Notes under the pieces: model-generated | What the model saw: the letters and a program-made list of their open reading frames with translations, nothing else | What the model was told of the DNA's origin: nothing | The model's database searches: none | NCBI GenBank assembly: GCA_905479025.1 | Contig: CAJQKX010000428.1 | Location: 1 to 9,144 of the forward strand | Direction: 5' to 3' | Source of the DNA: an uncultured Paraglaciecola sp. | GTDB taxonomy: Bacteria; Pseudomonadota; Gammaproteobacteria; Enterobacterales; Alteromonadaceae | Length of the DNA stretch: 9,144 nucleotides | Part shown: one piece after another, positions 1-6,743 of the stretch | How positions within the stretch are numbered: the first letter of the stretch is position 1 | How the letters are laid out: the number at the start of each line of letters is the position of its first letter | Made by a program: the position numbers and the translations under genes

Positions 1-2030
1 TATCCCATTTAGGCAATAAAGATACAGACCGTGAATACTTGGGTGCTCGCAATAGTCGTTTTAAGATTTTTCCCGGTTCTGGCTTAGCTAAGTCTCAACC
101 TAAATGGATTATGGTGGCTGAGTTAGTTGAAACAGCGCATTTGTTTGGTCGAGTGGCAGCTAAAATCGAACCAGAGTGGATTGAACCGTTGGCTCAACAC
201 TTAATCAAAACAGAATACTCCGAGCCACACTGGTCAAAAAAACAAGGCGTCGTTCAGGCTTTTGAAAAAGTGAGTTTGTATGGGTTGATATTGATTAACC
301 AAAGGCGAAAAAATTATAGCCAGATTGACCCGGAGATAAGTAGAAATATATTTATACGTGAAGCGTTAGTCAATATGGAGACTAAATTAAACTTTGCCTT
401 TTTGTCATTTAATCAGAAAATGATAGAGAATATTGAAGTTTTAGAAGACAAAAGTCGAAGACGTGATCTCCTAGTAGACGAAGATACCTTAGTTGATTTT
501 TATAGTGACAAAATTCCAAACCATATATGTTCTGAAGTCAATTTTAAGAAATGGTGGAAGAAACAATCTGTTGAAAACCCTGACGTGCTTAATTTTGATC
601 CTAAAGCATTGCTAAAGAAAGATACCGGACATATCGACGCTTTGTCATTCCCAGAAACTTTTAGACAAAACAACCTTACACTAGGATTAAATTACCATTT
701 CGATCCAAAAGATGAGGACGACGGTGTCAGTTTGATGGTGCCTTTAGCACTGCTTAATCAAGTGAATACTTTAGGTCTAGATTGGCTGATACCGGGGTTA
801 CGTCATGAACTTATTGTGGCTTTAATCAAGGCTTTGCCAAAATCTTTAAGACGAAATTTTGTGCCAGCACCCAATTATGCAGATGCTTGTTTGTCGGATA
901 TGCCGCAAACAGATAAGCAAGGTAATCCTATAGGATTTTTAAGCGCTTTATCATCAAAATTGAAACGTATGACTGGTCGTGATCTTGAACTAAGTGAATG
1001 GCAAATTGATAAATTGCCGCAACACTTAATGTTTAATATTAAAGTAATAGATCAACATGCCAAGTTAATTGCGCAAGGTAGAGACTTGTTTGCGCTGCAA
1101 CAAAAACTTCAAGGAAAAGTGAAACAAAACTTACAGTCAGTAGCCACACCTGAACTTGAGAAAACTGGTTTAGTTACTTGGGAAATTGATACGTTACCAA
1201 ATGAGTTTATCAACAAAACAGGTGGCTATGAAATTAAGGCCTATCCAGCGTTAGTGAATGAAGGTAAAACGGTGGCCGTTAAATTATTCGATCAACCACA
1301 TATGGCCCAAGCATCACACAAGCTAGGATTGCGCAAATTGATTATTTTAGGGATCCCATCACCGGTTAAATATTTACAGGATAAATTGCCTAATAAAGCC
1401 AAATTAGGGCTGTATTTTAATCCATTCGGACAAATTAAAGCATTAATTGACGACTGTATAGATGCTGGAGTCGATCAGCTTATTAATCAATATTCTCATC
1501 AAAACAACAGTGATATCCGTGAAAAAATTCATTTTGATTCATGCTGTAATTTTGTCAGACAAGAAATTAACGATACTGTTTTGAATATTGCTCAGCAAGT
1601 AGAAGTGGGTCTGACTATTGCTCATGAAATCAAGAAAAAAATGAAAGGCAGTGTGCCACTGAATCTAATTTACGCTCATGGGCATATCAAAGGTCAGCTC
1701 GACTCGCTGGTTTACAAAGGTTTTGTGGCTGATGTAGGCGCGCACAAACTGGTTGATTGGCAACGATATATTAAGGCAATTTTTAAAAGGTTAGAAAAAG
1801 TTGCCATAGATCCAACCAAAGATAAATTACATCAGCTTAATCTAGAAAAAGCAGAACAAGCATATCAGACCAAATGTAATAAAATTTCTGCTAATCAGCC
1901 TATACCCAAGGAGTTACAAGAAGTACGCTGGTTATTACATGAATTACAGGTGTCATTCTTTGCTCAACAACTAGGTACGTCAGCGCCAATTTCAGTCAAA
2001 CGGATACTGAATTATTTGGATTCTATTTAA
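1..2030 (+). CDS. hrpA: ATP-dependent RNA helicase HrpA, C-terminal half (5' end cut by window)
   Basis: HrpA is a DEAH-box RNA helicase involved in mRNA processing and rescue of stalled ribosomes. The frame is open from base 3, giving 675 visible residues before TAA. E. coli HrpA is about 1300 residues, so roughly the N-terminal half is missing, including the helicase motor with its Walker and DEAH motifs. The first visible stretch (GARNSRFKIFPGSGL, then PKWIMVAELVET) matches the OB-fold region that follows the helicase core. The rest is the long HrpA-specific C-terminal domain (DUF3418), with the family signatures YSEPHW, KSRRRDLLVD, RRNFVPAPNYA, LPNKAKLGLYFNP and, close to the end, FFAQQLGT.PIS.KRI. 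The TTG at 39 is internal to the gene and is not a start. I see no frameshift or internal stop. No convincing terminator follows the stop codon. The identification rests on remembered similarity to E. coli HrpA along the whole visible length. Confidence 0.96.
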   Translation, partial: SHLGNKDTDREYLGARNSRFKIFPGSGLAKSQPKWIMVAELVETAHLFGRVAAKIEPEWIEPLAQHLIKTEYSEPHWSKKQGVVQAFEKVSLYGLILINQRRKNYSQIDPEISRNIFIREALVNMETKLNFAFLSFNQKMIENIEVLEDKSRRRDLLVDEDTLVDFYSDKIPNHICSEVNFKKWWKKQSVENPDVLNFDPKALLKKDTGHIDALSFPETFRQNNLTLGLNYHFDPKDEDDGVSLMVPLALLNQVNTLGLDWLIPGLRHELIVALIKALPKSLRRNFVPAPNYADACLSDMPQTDKQGNPIGFLSALSSKLKRMTGRDLELSEWQIDKLPQHLMFNIKVIDQHAKLIAQGRDLFALQQKLQGKVKQNLQSVATPELEKTGLVTWEIDTLPNEFINKTGGYEIKAYPALVNEGKTVAVKLFDQPHMAQASHKLGLRKLIILGIPSPVKYLQDKLPNKAKLGLYFNPFGQIKALIDDCIDAGVDQLINQYSHQNNSDIREKIHFDSCCNFVRQEINDTVLNIAQQVEVGLTIAHEIKKKMKGSVPLNLIYAHGHIKGQLDSLVYKGFVADVGAHKLVDWQRYIKAIFKRLEKVAIDPTKDKLHQLNLEKAEQAYQTKCNKISANQPIPKELQEVRWLLHELQVSFFAQQLGTSAPISVKRILNYLDSI

Positions 2031-2036
2031 TATGCG

Positions 2037-2065
2037 TTGACATTGTTTTCAGAGCATTTTATAAA
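2037..2065 (+). promoter_or_regulatory. Near-consensus sigma-70 promoter for the PilZ gene
   Basis: A perfect -35 box TTGACA (2037-2042) is followed after exactly 17 bases by TATAAA (2060-2065), one mismatch from the consensus -10 box. Transcription would begin near 2072, giving a leader of about 26 bases before the PilZ start at 2098. The ribosome binding site AGGA lies at 2089-2092. The promoter starts just after the hrpA stop, so the PilZ gene is probably transcribed independently of hrpA. The boxes are read directly; activity is inferred. Confidence 0.75.
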
Positions 2066-2097
2066 CAGGTTAGTATTTAAAGAGCAAAAGGAATTGT

Positions 2098-2400
2098 ATG
2101 ATAGGCTATGATGATAATCGCAATTTTTTCCGGATGATGGTTAATTCTGTATGTGAACTTAAGATAGTGGACGAAGAATCTTCACGCAGTCTTCAGGCAG
2201 TTTGTAGGGATATAAGCGCAACTGGAATGTCTCTTGAAATAGAGGAAAGCACGGTTGAAATGGGCACCAAATTGAACGTTTATATTGAATCCACTAATTC
2301 ACAAATCCCTTCATTTACTGCCGATACCAAAGTTGTGCGCTGTGATGCGATTGATGACAACTCATGCACAGTAGGTGTTGAAATCTTTGAATTGAAATAA
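2098..2400 (+). CDS. Stand-alone PilZ domain protein (predicted cyclic-di-GMP receptor)
   Basis: This 100-residue cytoplasmic protein is essentially one PilZ domain. Both cyclic-di-GMP binding motifs are present: RxxxR as R8-N-F-F-R12 near the N-terminus, and the DxSxxG motif as D38-I-S40-A-T-G43 on the first beta strand region. The rest alternates hydrophobic and polar residues as expected for the six-stranded PilZ barrel and ends in GVEIFEL. There is no signal peptide, membrane helix or second domain, so it would act as a small adaptor that changes partner binding when cyclic-di-GMP rises. The partner cannot be told from the sequence, and the neighbours (hrpA, rlmI) give no clue. The ATG at 2098 has an AGGA ribosome binding site six to nine bases upstream and its own strong promoter. 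The family call is firm; the biological output (motility, biofilm or other) is unknown. Confidence 0.9.
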   Translation: MIGYDDNRNFFRMMVNSVCELKIVDEESSRSLQAVCRDISATGMSLEIEESTVEMGTKLNVYIESTNSQIPSFTADTKVVRCDAIDDNSCTVGVEIFELK

Positions 2401-2428
2401 GCGACGTTTAGCCGCTTAATTTCTTTCT
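2398..2428. terminator. Weak hairpin, possible bidirectional terminator between the PilZ gene and rlmI
   Basis: TAAGCG (2398-2403) pairs with CGCTTA (2413-2418) around a 9-base loop. The left arm overlaps the PilZ stop codon. On the plus strand a T-rich tail (ATTTCTTTCT) follows, and on the minus strand TTTCAATT follows. It sits between two convergent genes, where a shared terminator is expected. The stem is short and only half GC, so confidence is modest. Confidence 0.4.
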
Positions 2429-2459
2429 CGAGTATGAGATATACTGTCTACAGGTCCAC

Positions 2460-3647
2460 CTATAGTACCCTACACACTAATCCTTTTAAGTAAAATCCTT
2501 CTGGGTAATTACTCCCAACCGGGTGATCGGCTGCTTGTCCTAGCCTTTCGATAATTTGTACAGTTCTGCCTGCATCCAGAGCCGCGTCTGCCACCACTTT
2601 TTGAAATAAATCAAAAGACAATAACCCTGAGCAACTAAAAGTACATAAAATCCCACCTGGCTGCATAATTTGCATGGCTAACATATTGATGTCTTTATAC
2701 CCACGACAGGCACGAACTAACGATGCTTTAGAATCTACAAATTTAGGTGGGTCAAGAATAATTTGGTCGAAATGTCTTCCCTGTTGTTTAAAGTCACGTA
2801 GTGCTTGGAATACATCAGCATTTATAAACTCACATTTATCTGTATCTAAATTATTTATCTCAATATTTCTTTTTGCAGTGGTTAAAGCTAAGTCTGAAAC
2901 ATCTATACTTGTCACCGACTTAGCGCCACTAGCCAAGGCATAACTTCCAAATGTGCCGGTGTAACAAAAACAATTGAGTAAAGTTTTATTCTCTACGTAT
3001 TTTGCCGCAATGGCACGATTGTCTCTTTGATCAAGATAAAAACCAGTTTTATGTCCGACTTTGACGTTGACTATGATTTTCACACCGTTTTCTTCAATCA
3101 CTACTTCTTCTGGAACCTCTCCATGTAATACCTGAGTAATTTGTTCTAAGCCTTCTTTCTTTCGTATCGCCACATCACTGCGTTCATAAATAGAACACTC
3201 TGGAAATTCTTTCTTCAATGCCCAAACAATTTTGTCGCGATGTTTTTCAGCTCCGGCTGATAACAACTGACAAACCAATACATCAGCATATCTATCAATG
3301 GTGACTCCAGGGAGTCCGTCTGATTCTGCAGCAATAAGTCTATAACCAGTTAATCCATGACGTTTGATTAAATCTTCTCTTGAGGCATGGGCTGTAGCAA
3401 TACGCCTTTGAAAAAAACCATTATCGATACTTTCATCTTGTTCAAACGTCCAAATTCGAACTTGAATCTGCGACTCTGGAGACCAAGCTCCTCGGCCTAA
3501 AAACTTACCATCATGGGATAACACGTCTACGGTTTCTCCCATGTTGGTTCTGCCTATGGTTTTTTCTATCGCACGAGAAAAAATCCAAGGGTGTTTACGT
3601 AATAAAGACTTTTCACGACCGGGCTGCAAAATGACGCTAGATGACAT
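2460..3647 (-). CDS. rlmI: 23S rRNA m5C1962 methyltransferase RlmI
   Basis: RlmI is a SAM-dependent enzyme that methylates C5 of cytosine 1962 (E. coli numbering) in 23S rRNA. An N-terminal PUA RNA-binding domain (about residues 1-75) precedes a Rossmann-fold methyltransferase. Visible motifs are [13 protein letters not shown] (199-211), SAM-binding motif [10 protein letters not shown] (225-233), the acidic residue D249 in SIDVS, motif IV DPPKF (299-303), and TFSCSG (336-341) with Cys339 as the probable catalytic nucleophile. I chose the ATG at 3645-3647, giving 395 residues against 396 in E. coli, because [16 protein letters not shown] then aligns without gaps to the E. coli N-terminus. A longer reading from TTG at 3677 adds ten residues but has no ribosome binding site and overlaps a likely -10 box. 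The chosen ATG also lacks a strong ribosome binding site. The gene is divergent from the quinone oxidoreductase and convergent with the PilZ gene. Confidence 0.95.
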   Translation of the reverse strand: MSSSVILQPGREKSLLRKHPWIFSRAIEKTIGRTNMGETVDVLSHDGKFLGRGAWSPESQIQVRIWTFEQDESIDNGFFQRRIATAHASREDLIKRHGLTGYRLIAAESDGLPGVTIDRYADVLVCQLLSAGAEKHRDKIVWALKKEFPECSIYERSDVAIRKKEGLEQITQVLHGEVPEEVVIEENGVKIIVNVKVGHKTGFYLDQRDNRAIAAKYVENKTLLNCFCYTGTFGSYALASGAKSVTSIDVSDLALTTAKRNIEINNLDTDKCEFINADVFQALRDFKQQGRHFDQIILDPPKFVDSKASLVRACRGYKDINMLAMQIMQPGGILCTFSCSGLLSFDLFQKVVADAALDAGRTVQIIERLGQAADHPVGSNYPEGFYLKGLVCRVL

Positions 3648-3676
3648 AGGATAACTTTTATTAATAATTTGATTCA

Positions 3677-3704
3677 ATTGTACATGAGGGTAAGGTTTTG
3701 CTAA
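3677..3704 (-). promoter_or_regulatory. Candidate rlmI promoter
   Basis: Reading the minus strand, TACAAT (3682 to 3677) matches the -10 consensus at five of six positions. It lies 16 bases after TTAGCA (3704 to 3699), a four-of-six -35 match. Transcription would start near 3670, leaving a leader of about 23 bases before the ATG at 3647. This favours that ATG over the TTG at 3677. The region is AT-rich, so a chance match is possible. Confidence 0.4.
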
Positions 3705-3738
3705 ACAGAATTTCTAATCCAAAAAAAGATTTAACACT

Positions 3739-4749
3739 ATGAGCCGCTTCATGCAGTTTATAAAACACGAAAACGGTTGTGCACCTGACTCATTAGAAGT
3801 TTGTCAGACTGACATGCCTTCGTTGTCATCTGGACAGGTACTAGTAAAAGTGGCATGTTTTGGTTTGAATCGAGCAGATACCCTGCAAAGACAGGGTAAG
3901 TATCCTGCTCCAGCAGGTGAAAGCGATATTTTAGGTTTAGAAATGAGCGGTGAGATAATTCAATTCCATCCAGAACAAATGAGCTCTCAACAAATTAAAA
4001 ATCAACCCTTTGCACTTGGTGATAAGGTGTTCGGTTTAGTGGCAGGTGGGGGGTATGCCGAGTATGTGGCAGTGCATAGTCAACATCTGATGCCAGTACC
4101 TATAAACATGGATATGCCTCAAGCGGCAGGTATAGCAGAATGTTTTCTGACAGCATACCAAGCCATGTTTATTGAAAATGATTTACAACCAAAACAGCAT
4201 GTATTGATCCATGCAGGAGCCAGTGGTGTTGGACTTGCCGCTATTCAGTTAGCCAAACGACGTGGCTGTGCTGTAGCGGTAACAGCATCAAGTCAGGCTA
4301 AATTAGACTTATGTAAACAGCTAGGAGCAGATCTGGTTATTAATTATCAACAACAAGACTTTGCAGTTGAAATAGCCAAACATTGGCAAGGTTGTGATTT
4401 GATTATTGATTTTGTTGCTGGTGATTATCTGAATCGAAACCTTAAATTGCTTAATATTGATGGCAGTGTACTTTATTTAGCCATGCTGGCTGGCCGTTAT
4501 GCGGATAAATTAGATATGGCAATGATGTTGGGTAAACGGGCAACAATCAAAGGGTCAACGTTGAGAAGTCGCGATGATCACTATAAAGCTCACCTTATAA
4601 AAGAATTTAGCCAGACATGTTTAGCCGATTTTGATAACCGCACGTTAGTGCCTAATATTGATACTGAATTTGCTGCCAAAAATGTCGGTAAAGCCCATCT
4701 TAGAATAGAGAATAACGATACTATGGGTAAGTTGATTGGTTGTTGGTGA
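3739..4749 (+). CDS. Zinc-independent NAD(P)H quinone oxidoreductase, PIG3-like (MDR superfamily)
   Basis: This is a medium-chain dehydrogenase/reductase of the quinone oxidoreductase branch, 336 residues, the usual family size. Such enzymes use NADPH to reduce quinones or activated alkenes in the cytoplasm. The N-terminal catalytic domain carries NRADTLQRQGKYPAP (44-58), GLEMSG (66-71) and GDKVFGLVAGGGYAEYV (94-110). The nucleotide-binding domain has the glycine-rich HAGASGVGLAA (158-168). GSTLRSR (272-278) is typical of the PIG3/TP53I3-like group. The Cys/His ligands and GHE motif of zinc alcohol dehydrogenases are absent, so it should be zinc-free. The ATG at 3739 fits the family N-terminus, although only a weak A-rich AAAGA lies upstream; the ATG at 3751 is an alternative. 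The gene is divergent from rlmI with 91 bases between starts. The true substrate cannot be read from sequence, and no link to the ureide operon downstream is evident. Confidence 0.88.
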   Translation: MSRFMQFIKHENGCAPDSLEVCQTDMPSLSSGQVLVKVACFGLNRADTLQRQGKYPAPAGESDILGLEMSGEIIQFHPEQMSSQQIKNQPFALGDKVFGLVAGGGYAEYVAVHSQHLMPVPINMDMPQAAGIAECFLTAYQAMFIENDLQPKQHVLIHAGASGVGLAAIQLAKRRGCAVAVTASSQAKLDLCKQLGADLVINYQQQDFAVEIAKHWQGCDLIIDFVAGDYLNRNLKLLNIDGSVLYLAMLAGRYADKLDMAMMLGKRATIKGSTLRSRDDHYKAHLIKEFSQTCLADFDNRTLVPNIDTEFAAKNVGKAHLRIENNDTMGKLIGCW

Positions 4750-4969
4750 TCTAAATCTTCTTATTGCTTGTGTTGGATTGTGTTTAACAATATTTTTGCA
4801 ACGCATAAACAATATTCCATGGGCACATATGTAAACCATTTCGTGCCTCTGAGGATAATCTAAAGGACAGGTATTGGCATTAACACCTACTTTGTCACAA
4901 TATATTTTAAATATCACTTTATTTATCTTATCGGCCTATGCACCAATTTTTTATTCAATTATAATAATT

Positions 4970-4995
4970 ACCTGACATTTGTGTCAGGTTTTGTT
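4970..4995 (+). terminator. Rho-independent terminator after the quinone oxidoreductase gene
   Basis: A perfect 8-bp stem, ACCTGACA (4970-4977) with TGTCAGGT (4982-4989), closes a TTTG loop and is followed by a T-rich run TTTGTT. It lies about 220 bases after the oxidoreductase stop and 90 bases before alc, so it would insulate the ureide operon from upstream read-through. On the minus strand the following bases (AATTATTATAATT) are less typical of a terminator tail. The near-palindrome could alternatively be a protein-binding site. Confidence 0.65.
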
Positions 4996-5015
4996 GTGAA
5001 TAGAGCCCGTCACGA
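4994..5015. promoter_or_regulatory. Imperfect inverted repeat upstream of alc, candidate operator
   Basis: TTGTGA (4994-4999) and TCACGA (5010-5015) form a 22-bp inverted repeat that matches at five of six arm positions around a 10-base centre. It lies 64 bases before the alc start and just before the possible -10 region, where an operator for the linked TetR regulator would be expected. It does not fit CRP, whose half-sites are 6 bases apart. No second copy was noticed in the gap before glcB, so this is only a candidate. Confidence 0.25.
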
Positions 5016-5079
5016 TTTCTTCTTTTATCTATACAAATAAAATTGAAAACCATCATGCTATCGAAATAGGAAATTTTAA

Positions 5080-6147
5080 ATGATTGAAAATACCCAACAG
5101 CAAAACAAACTAGCTGGTAAAGATGCTGAGCTAGAGTTGAGGTTAAAAACCTATTTTGTTGATTTAGCCAGCGAACGTGTTGGCGGCGAAACGTTGTCTT
5201 GCAGTGATGATTTTTTTGCCGAGATGGAAAACTTACTTAAATCTGGCCGTGGTATTTTTATAGACGATAAATACACACAACGTGGTAAATGGATGGACGG
5301 TTGGGAGTCTCGCCGCAGTTATGGTAGAAACAATGGTCGTGAATTTGATTGGTGTATTATTCGCCTGGGTATCAGTGGCGTAATACATGGAGTCGATATT
5401 GATACCAATTACTTTCGTGGTAATGCCCCCCAAACGGTTTCAGTTGAAGCGTGTGTCAGTGTCCAGCAACCAAATGAAAATACTGTTTGGCACACAGTGT
5501 TAGCCGAAAATGAAGTGTCAGCCCATAGTCAAAATATATTTGAAATTTCCAATTCCCAATCTTGGACTCATATTCGATTAAATATGTTTCCCGATGGTGG
5601 CATAGCGCGATTACGTGTTTACGGCGAAGCCGATGTGAATTGGAAAAACTTTGTAGATGATGAACTGATTGATTTAGCGTCTATTAAGAACGGTGCAAAA
5701 GCTTTGTTAGTAAGCGATATGTTTTTCAGCGATAAAAACAATTTGATCATGCCTGGTCGAGGCAAAGATATGGGGGATGGGTGGGAAACAAAACGTCGTC
5801 GTGATCCGGGGCCGGATTGGTCAATTGTTAAATTAGCAGCACCAGGGAGCGTCGAAAAAGTGATTGTCGATACTTGTCACTTTAAAGGTAACTTTCCAGA
5901 CACTTTTAAGCTAGAAGGTATTAATACCAGTAGTGACAATTTTAATGATGCTAATGCAGAGTTAGATTGGCAACCCATTATTCCTCAACTTAAGTTGTAT
6001 GCTCATCGCGAGCATCTATTTATTAATGAAATAGTGGCTGAAACATTACAACAATTTACCCACGTTAAATTAAGTATTTTCCCAGATGGTGGTATATCTA
6101 GATTGCGTGTATTGGGTAAACGTACGTCACGCTTGATTACTGAATAG
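5080..6147 (+). CDS. alc: Allantoicase (allantoate amidinohydrolase)
   Basis: Allantoicase (EC 3.5.3.4) hydrolyses allantoate to ureidoglycolate and urea in the cytoplasm. The 355-residue protein has the family's two-repeat architecture, with each half a jelly-roll-like domain. In half one (about 25-185) I see MDGWESRR (72-79), TNYFRGN (109-115) and MFPDGGIARLRVYG (169-182). Half two (about 195-350) repeats these as GDGWETKRR (232-240), TCHFKGN (265-271) and IFPDGGISRLRVLG (333-346). The spacing and conserved residues of both copies look intact, and the length is normal. The ATG at 5080 has a good ribosome binding site, AGGAAA at 5068-5073. It is the first gene of a same-strand cluster: allA starts 18 bases after its stop, and the product of this enzyme is the substrate of AllA. 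That context strongly supports the call. Confidence 0.95.
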   Translation: MIENTQQQNKLAGKDAELELRLKTYFVDLASERVGGETLSCSDDFFAEMENLLKSGRGIFIDDKYTQRGKWMDGWESRRSYGRNNGREFDWCIIRLGISGVIHGVDIDTNYFRGNAPQTVSVEACVSVQQPNENTVWHTVLAENEVSAHSQNIFEISNSQSWTHIRLNMFPDGGIARLRVYGEADVNWKNFVDDELIDLASIKNGAKALLVSDMFFSDKNNLIMPGRGKDMGDGWETKRRRDPGPDWSIVKLAAPGSVEKVIVDTCHFKGNFPDTFKLEGINTSSDNFNDANAELDWQPIIPQLKLYAHREHLFINEIVAETLQQFTHVKLSIFPDGGISRLRVLGKRTSRLITE

Positions 6148-6165
6148 CAACGGGATAATACCTTG

Positions 6166-6669
6166 ATGACAACTAGCAAAATAATAATACCTAAAGCACT
6201 CACCCGCGAAAATTTCGCATCATTTGGTGATGTAATAGAAGTGAATGACAAGGCCAAAAATTTCAGTATTAACGAGGGATTTACTCAACGTTATCATGAT
6301 TTAGCAGATGTTGATGTGACCCAAGAAAACGGCCGTACTTTGATTAATATTTTTCGTTCAACACCACTTGAACAGCCTGTTAGTATAAAGATGATGGAGC
6401 GTCATCCATTATCTAGTCAAGCATTTATACCGATGGGACCACAACCTTTTTTAGTCGTTGTTGCTCCTAAAGGGGAAATGGATATTACAAAAATTGAAGT
6501 GTTTTTGGCTTCATCACATCAAGGCGTAAATTATCATAAAGGTACTTGGCATCACTACTGCTTGGCGTTACACCAAGTCAGTGATTTTATAGTGGTTGAT
6601 CGCGGTGGGGCTGGAGATAACTGCGACGTGATTAATTTAGACGGTTCACTCGTTATAGCCCAGTGTTAA
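6166..6669 (+). CDS. allA: Ureidoglycolate lyase
   Basis: Ureidoglycolate lyase (EC 4.3.2.3) splits ureidoglycolate into glyoxylate and urea, the step directly after allantoicase. The 167-residue protein has the normal length and cupin-like fold signatures of the AllA family: ERHPLSSQAFIPM (78-90), NYHKGTWHH (122-130) with the active-site-type histidines, and DRGGAGDNC (145-153) near the C-terminus. I chose the ATG at 6166 rather than the TTG at 6163 because ATG is the better codon and GGGA at 6152-6155 lies 10 bases upstream. The gap of 18 bases after alc implies co-transcription. The glyoxylate produced is the substrate of malate synthase G, encoded next. No truncation or missing key residue is seen. 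Confidence 0.95.
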   Translation: MTTSKIIIPKALTRENFASFGDVIEVNDKAKNFSINEGFTQRYHDLADVDVTQENGRTLINIFRSTPLEQPVSIKMMERHPLSSQAFIPMGPQPFLVVVAPKGEMDITKIEVFLASSHQGVNYHKGTWHHYCLALHQVSDFIVVDRGGAGDNCDVINLDGSLVIAQC

Positions 6670-6743
6670 CGCAAACAGTAAATGTTAATCCAACACAATG
6701 CAGCCACAACTATCGATCTATTTGAAACGTTATAGGAAACACA

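Larger units (their letters stand above)
4750..5079. other. 330-base intergenic region: terminator plus control region of the ureide operon
   Basis: I see no convincing gene here. The left part (4750-4960) is AT-rich and has stops in all plus frames. A minus-strand frame beginning at a GTG (4917) runs back into the end of the oxidoreductase gene but has no ribosome binding site and no family I recognise. The right part holds a strong hairpin (4970-4989), an imperfect inverted repeat (4994-5015) and a possible weak -10 TATACA at 5030-5035 without a good -35 box. The allantoicase ribosome binding site AGGAAA is at 5068-5073. A promoter lacking a good -35 box would fit an activator-dependent or regulated operon. 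Confidence 0.6.

Noticed and set aside
39..41. TTG at 39 as the start of a 663-residue protein
   Set aside because: The frame is open upstream, and the residues before it continue the HrpA match, so this is an internal codon of a gene cut by the window edge.
2674..2943. Plus-strand open frame of 89 codons
   Set aside because: It lies wholly inside rlmI on the opposite strand, and rlmI is certain from its motifs.
4994..5015. CRP-cAMP binding site
   Set aside because: The arms TGTGA and TCAC are 10 bases apart instead of 6, so it does not fit the CRP consensus.
5233..5433. Minus-strand open frame of 66 codons
   Set aside because: Antisense to the conserved first domain of allantoicase; no ribosome binding site or family features.
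6003..6257. Minus-strand open frame of 84 codons
   Set aside because: Spans the alc-allA junction in antisense; both plus-strand genes are clearly real.
6670..6743. Promoter, terminator or riboswitch in the 74-base gap between allA and glcB
   Set aside because: Only short palindromes (for example AACGTT at 6726-6731), no paired -35/-10 boxes and no hairpin with a T-run were found.
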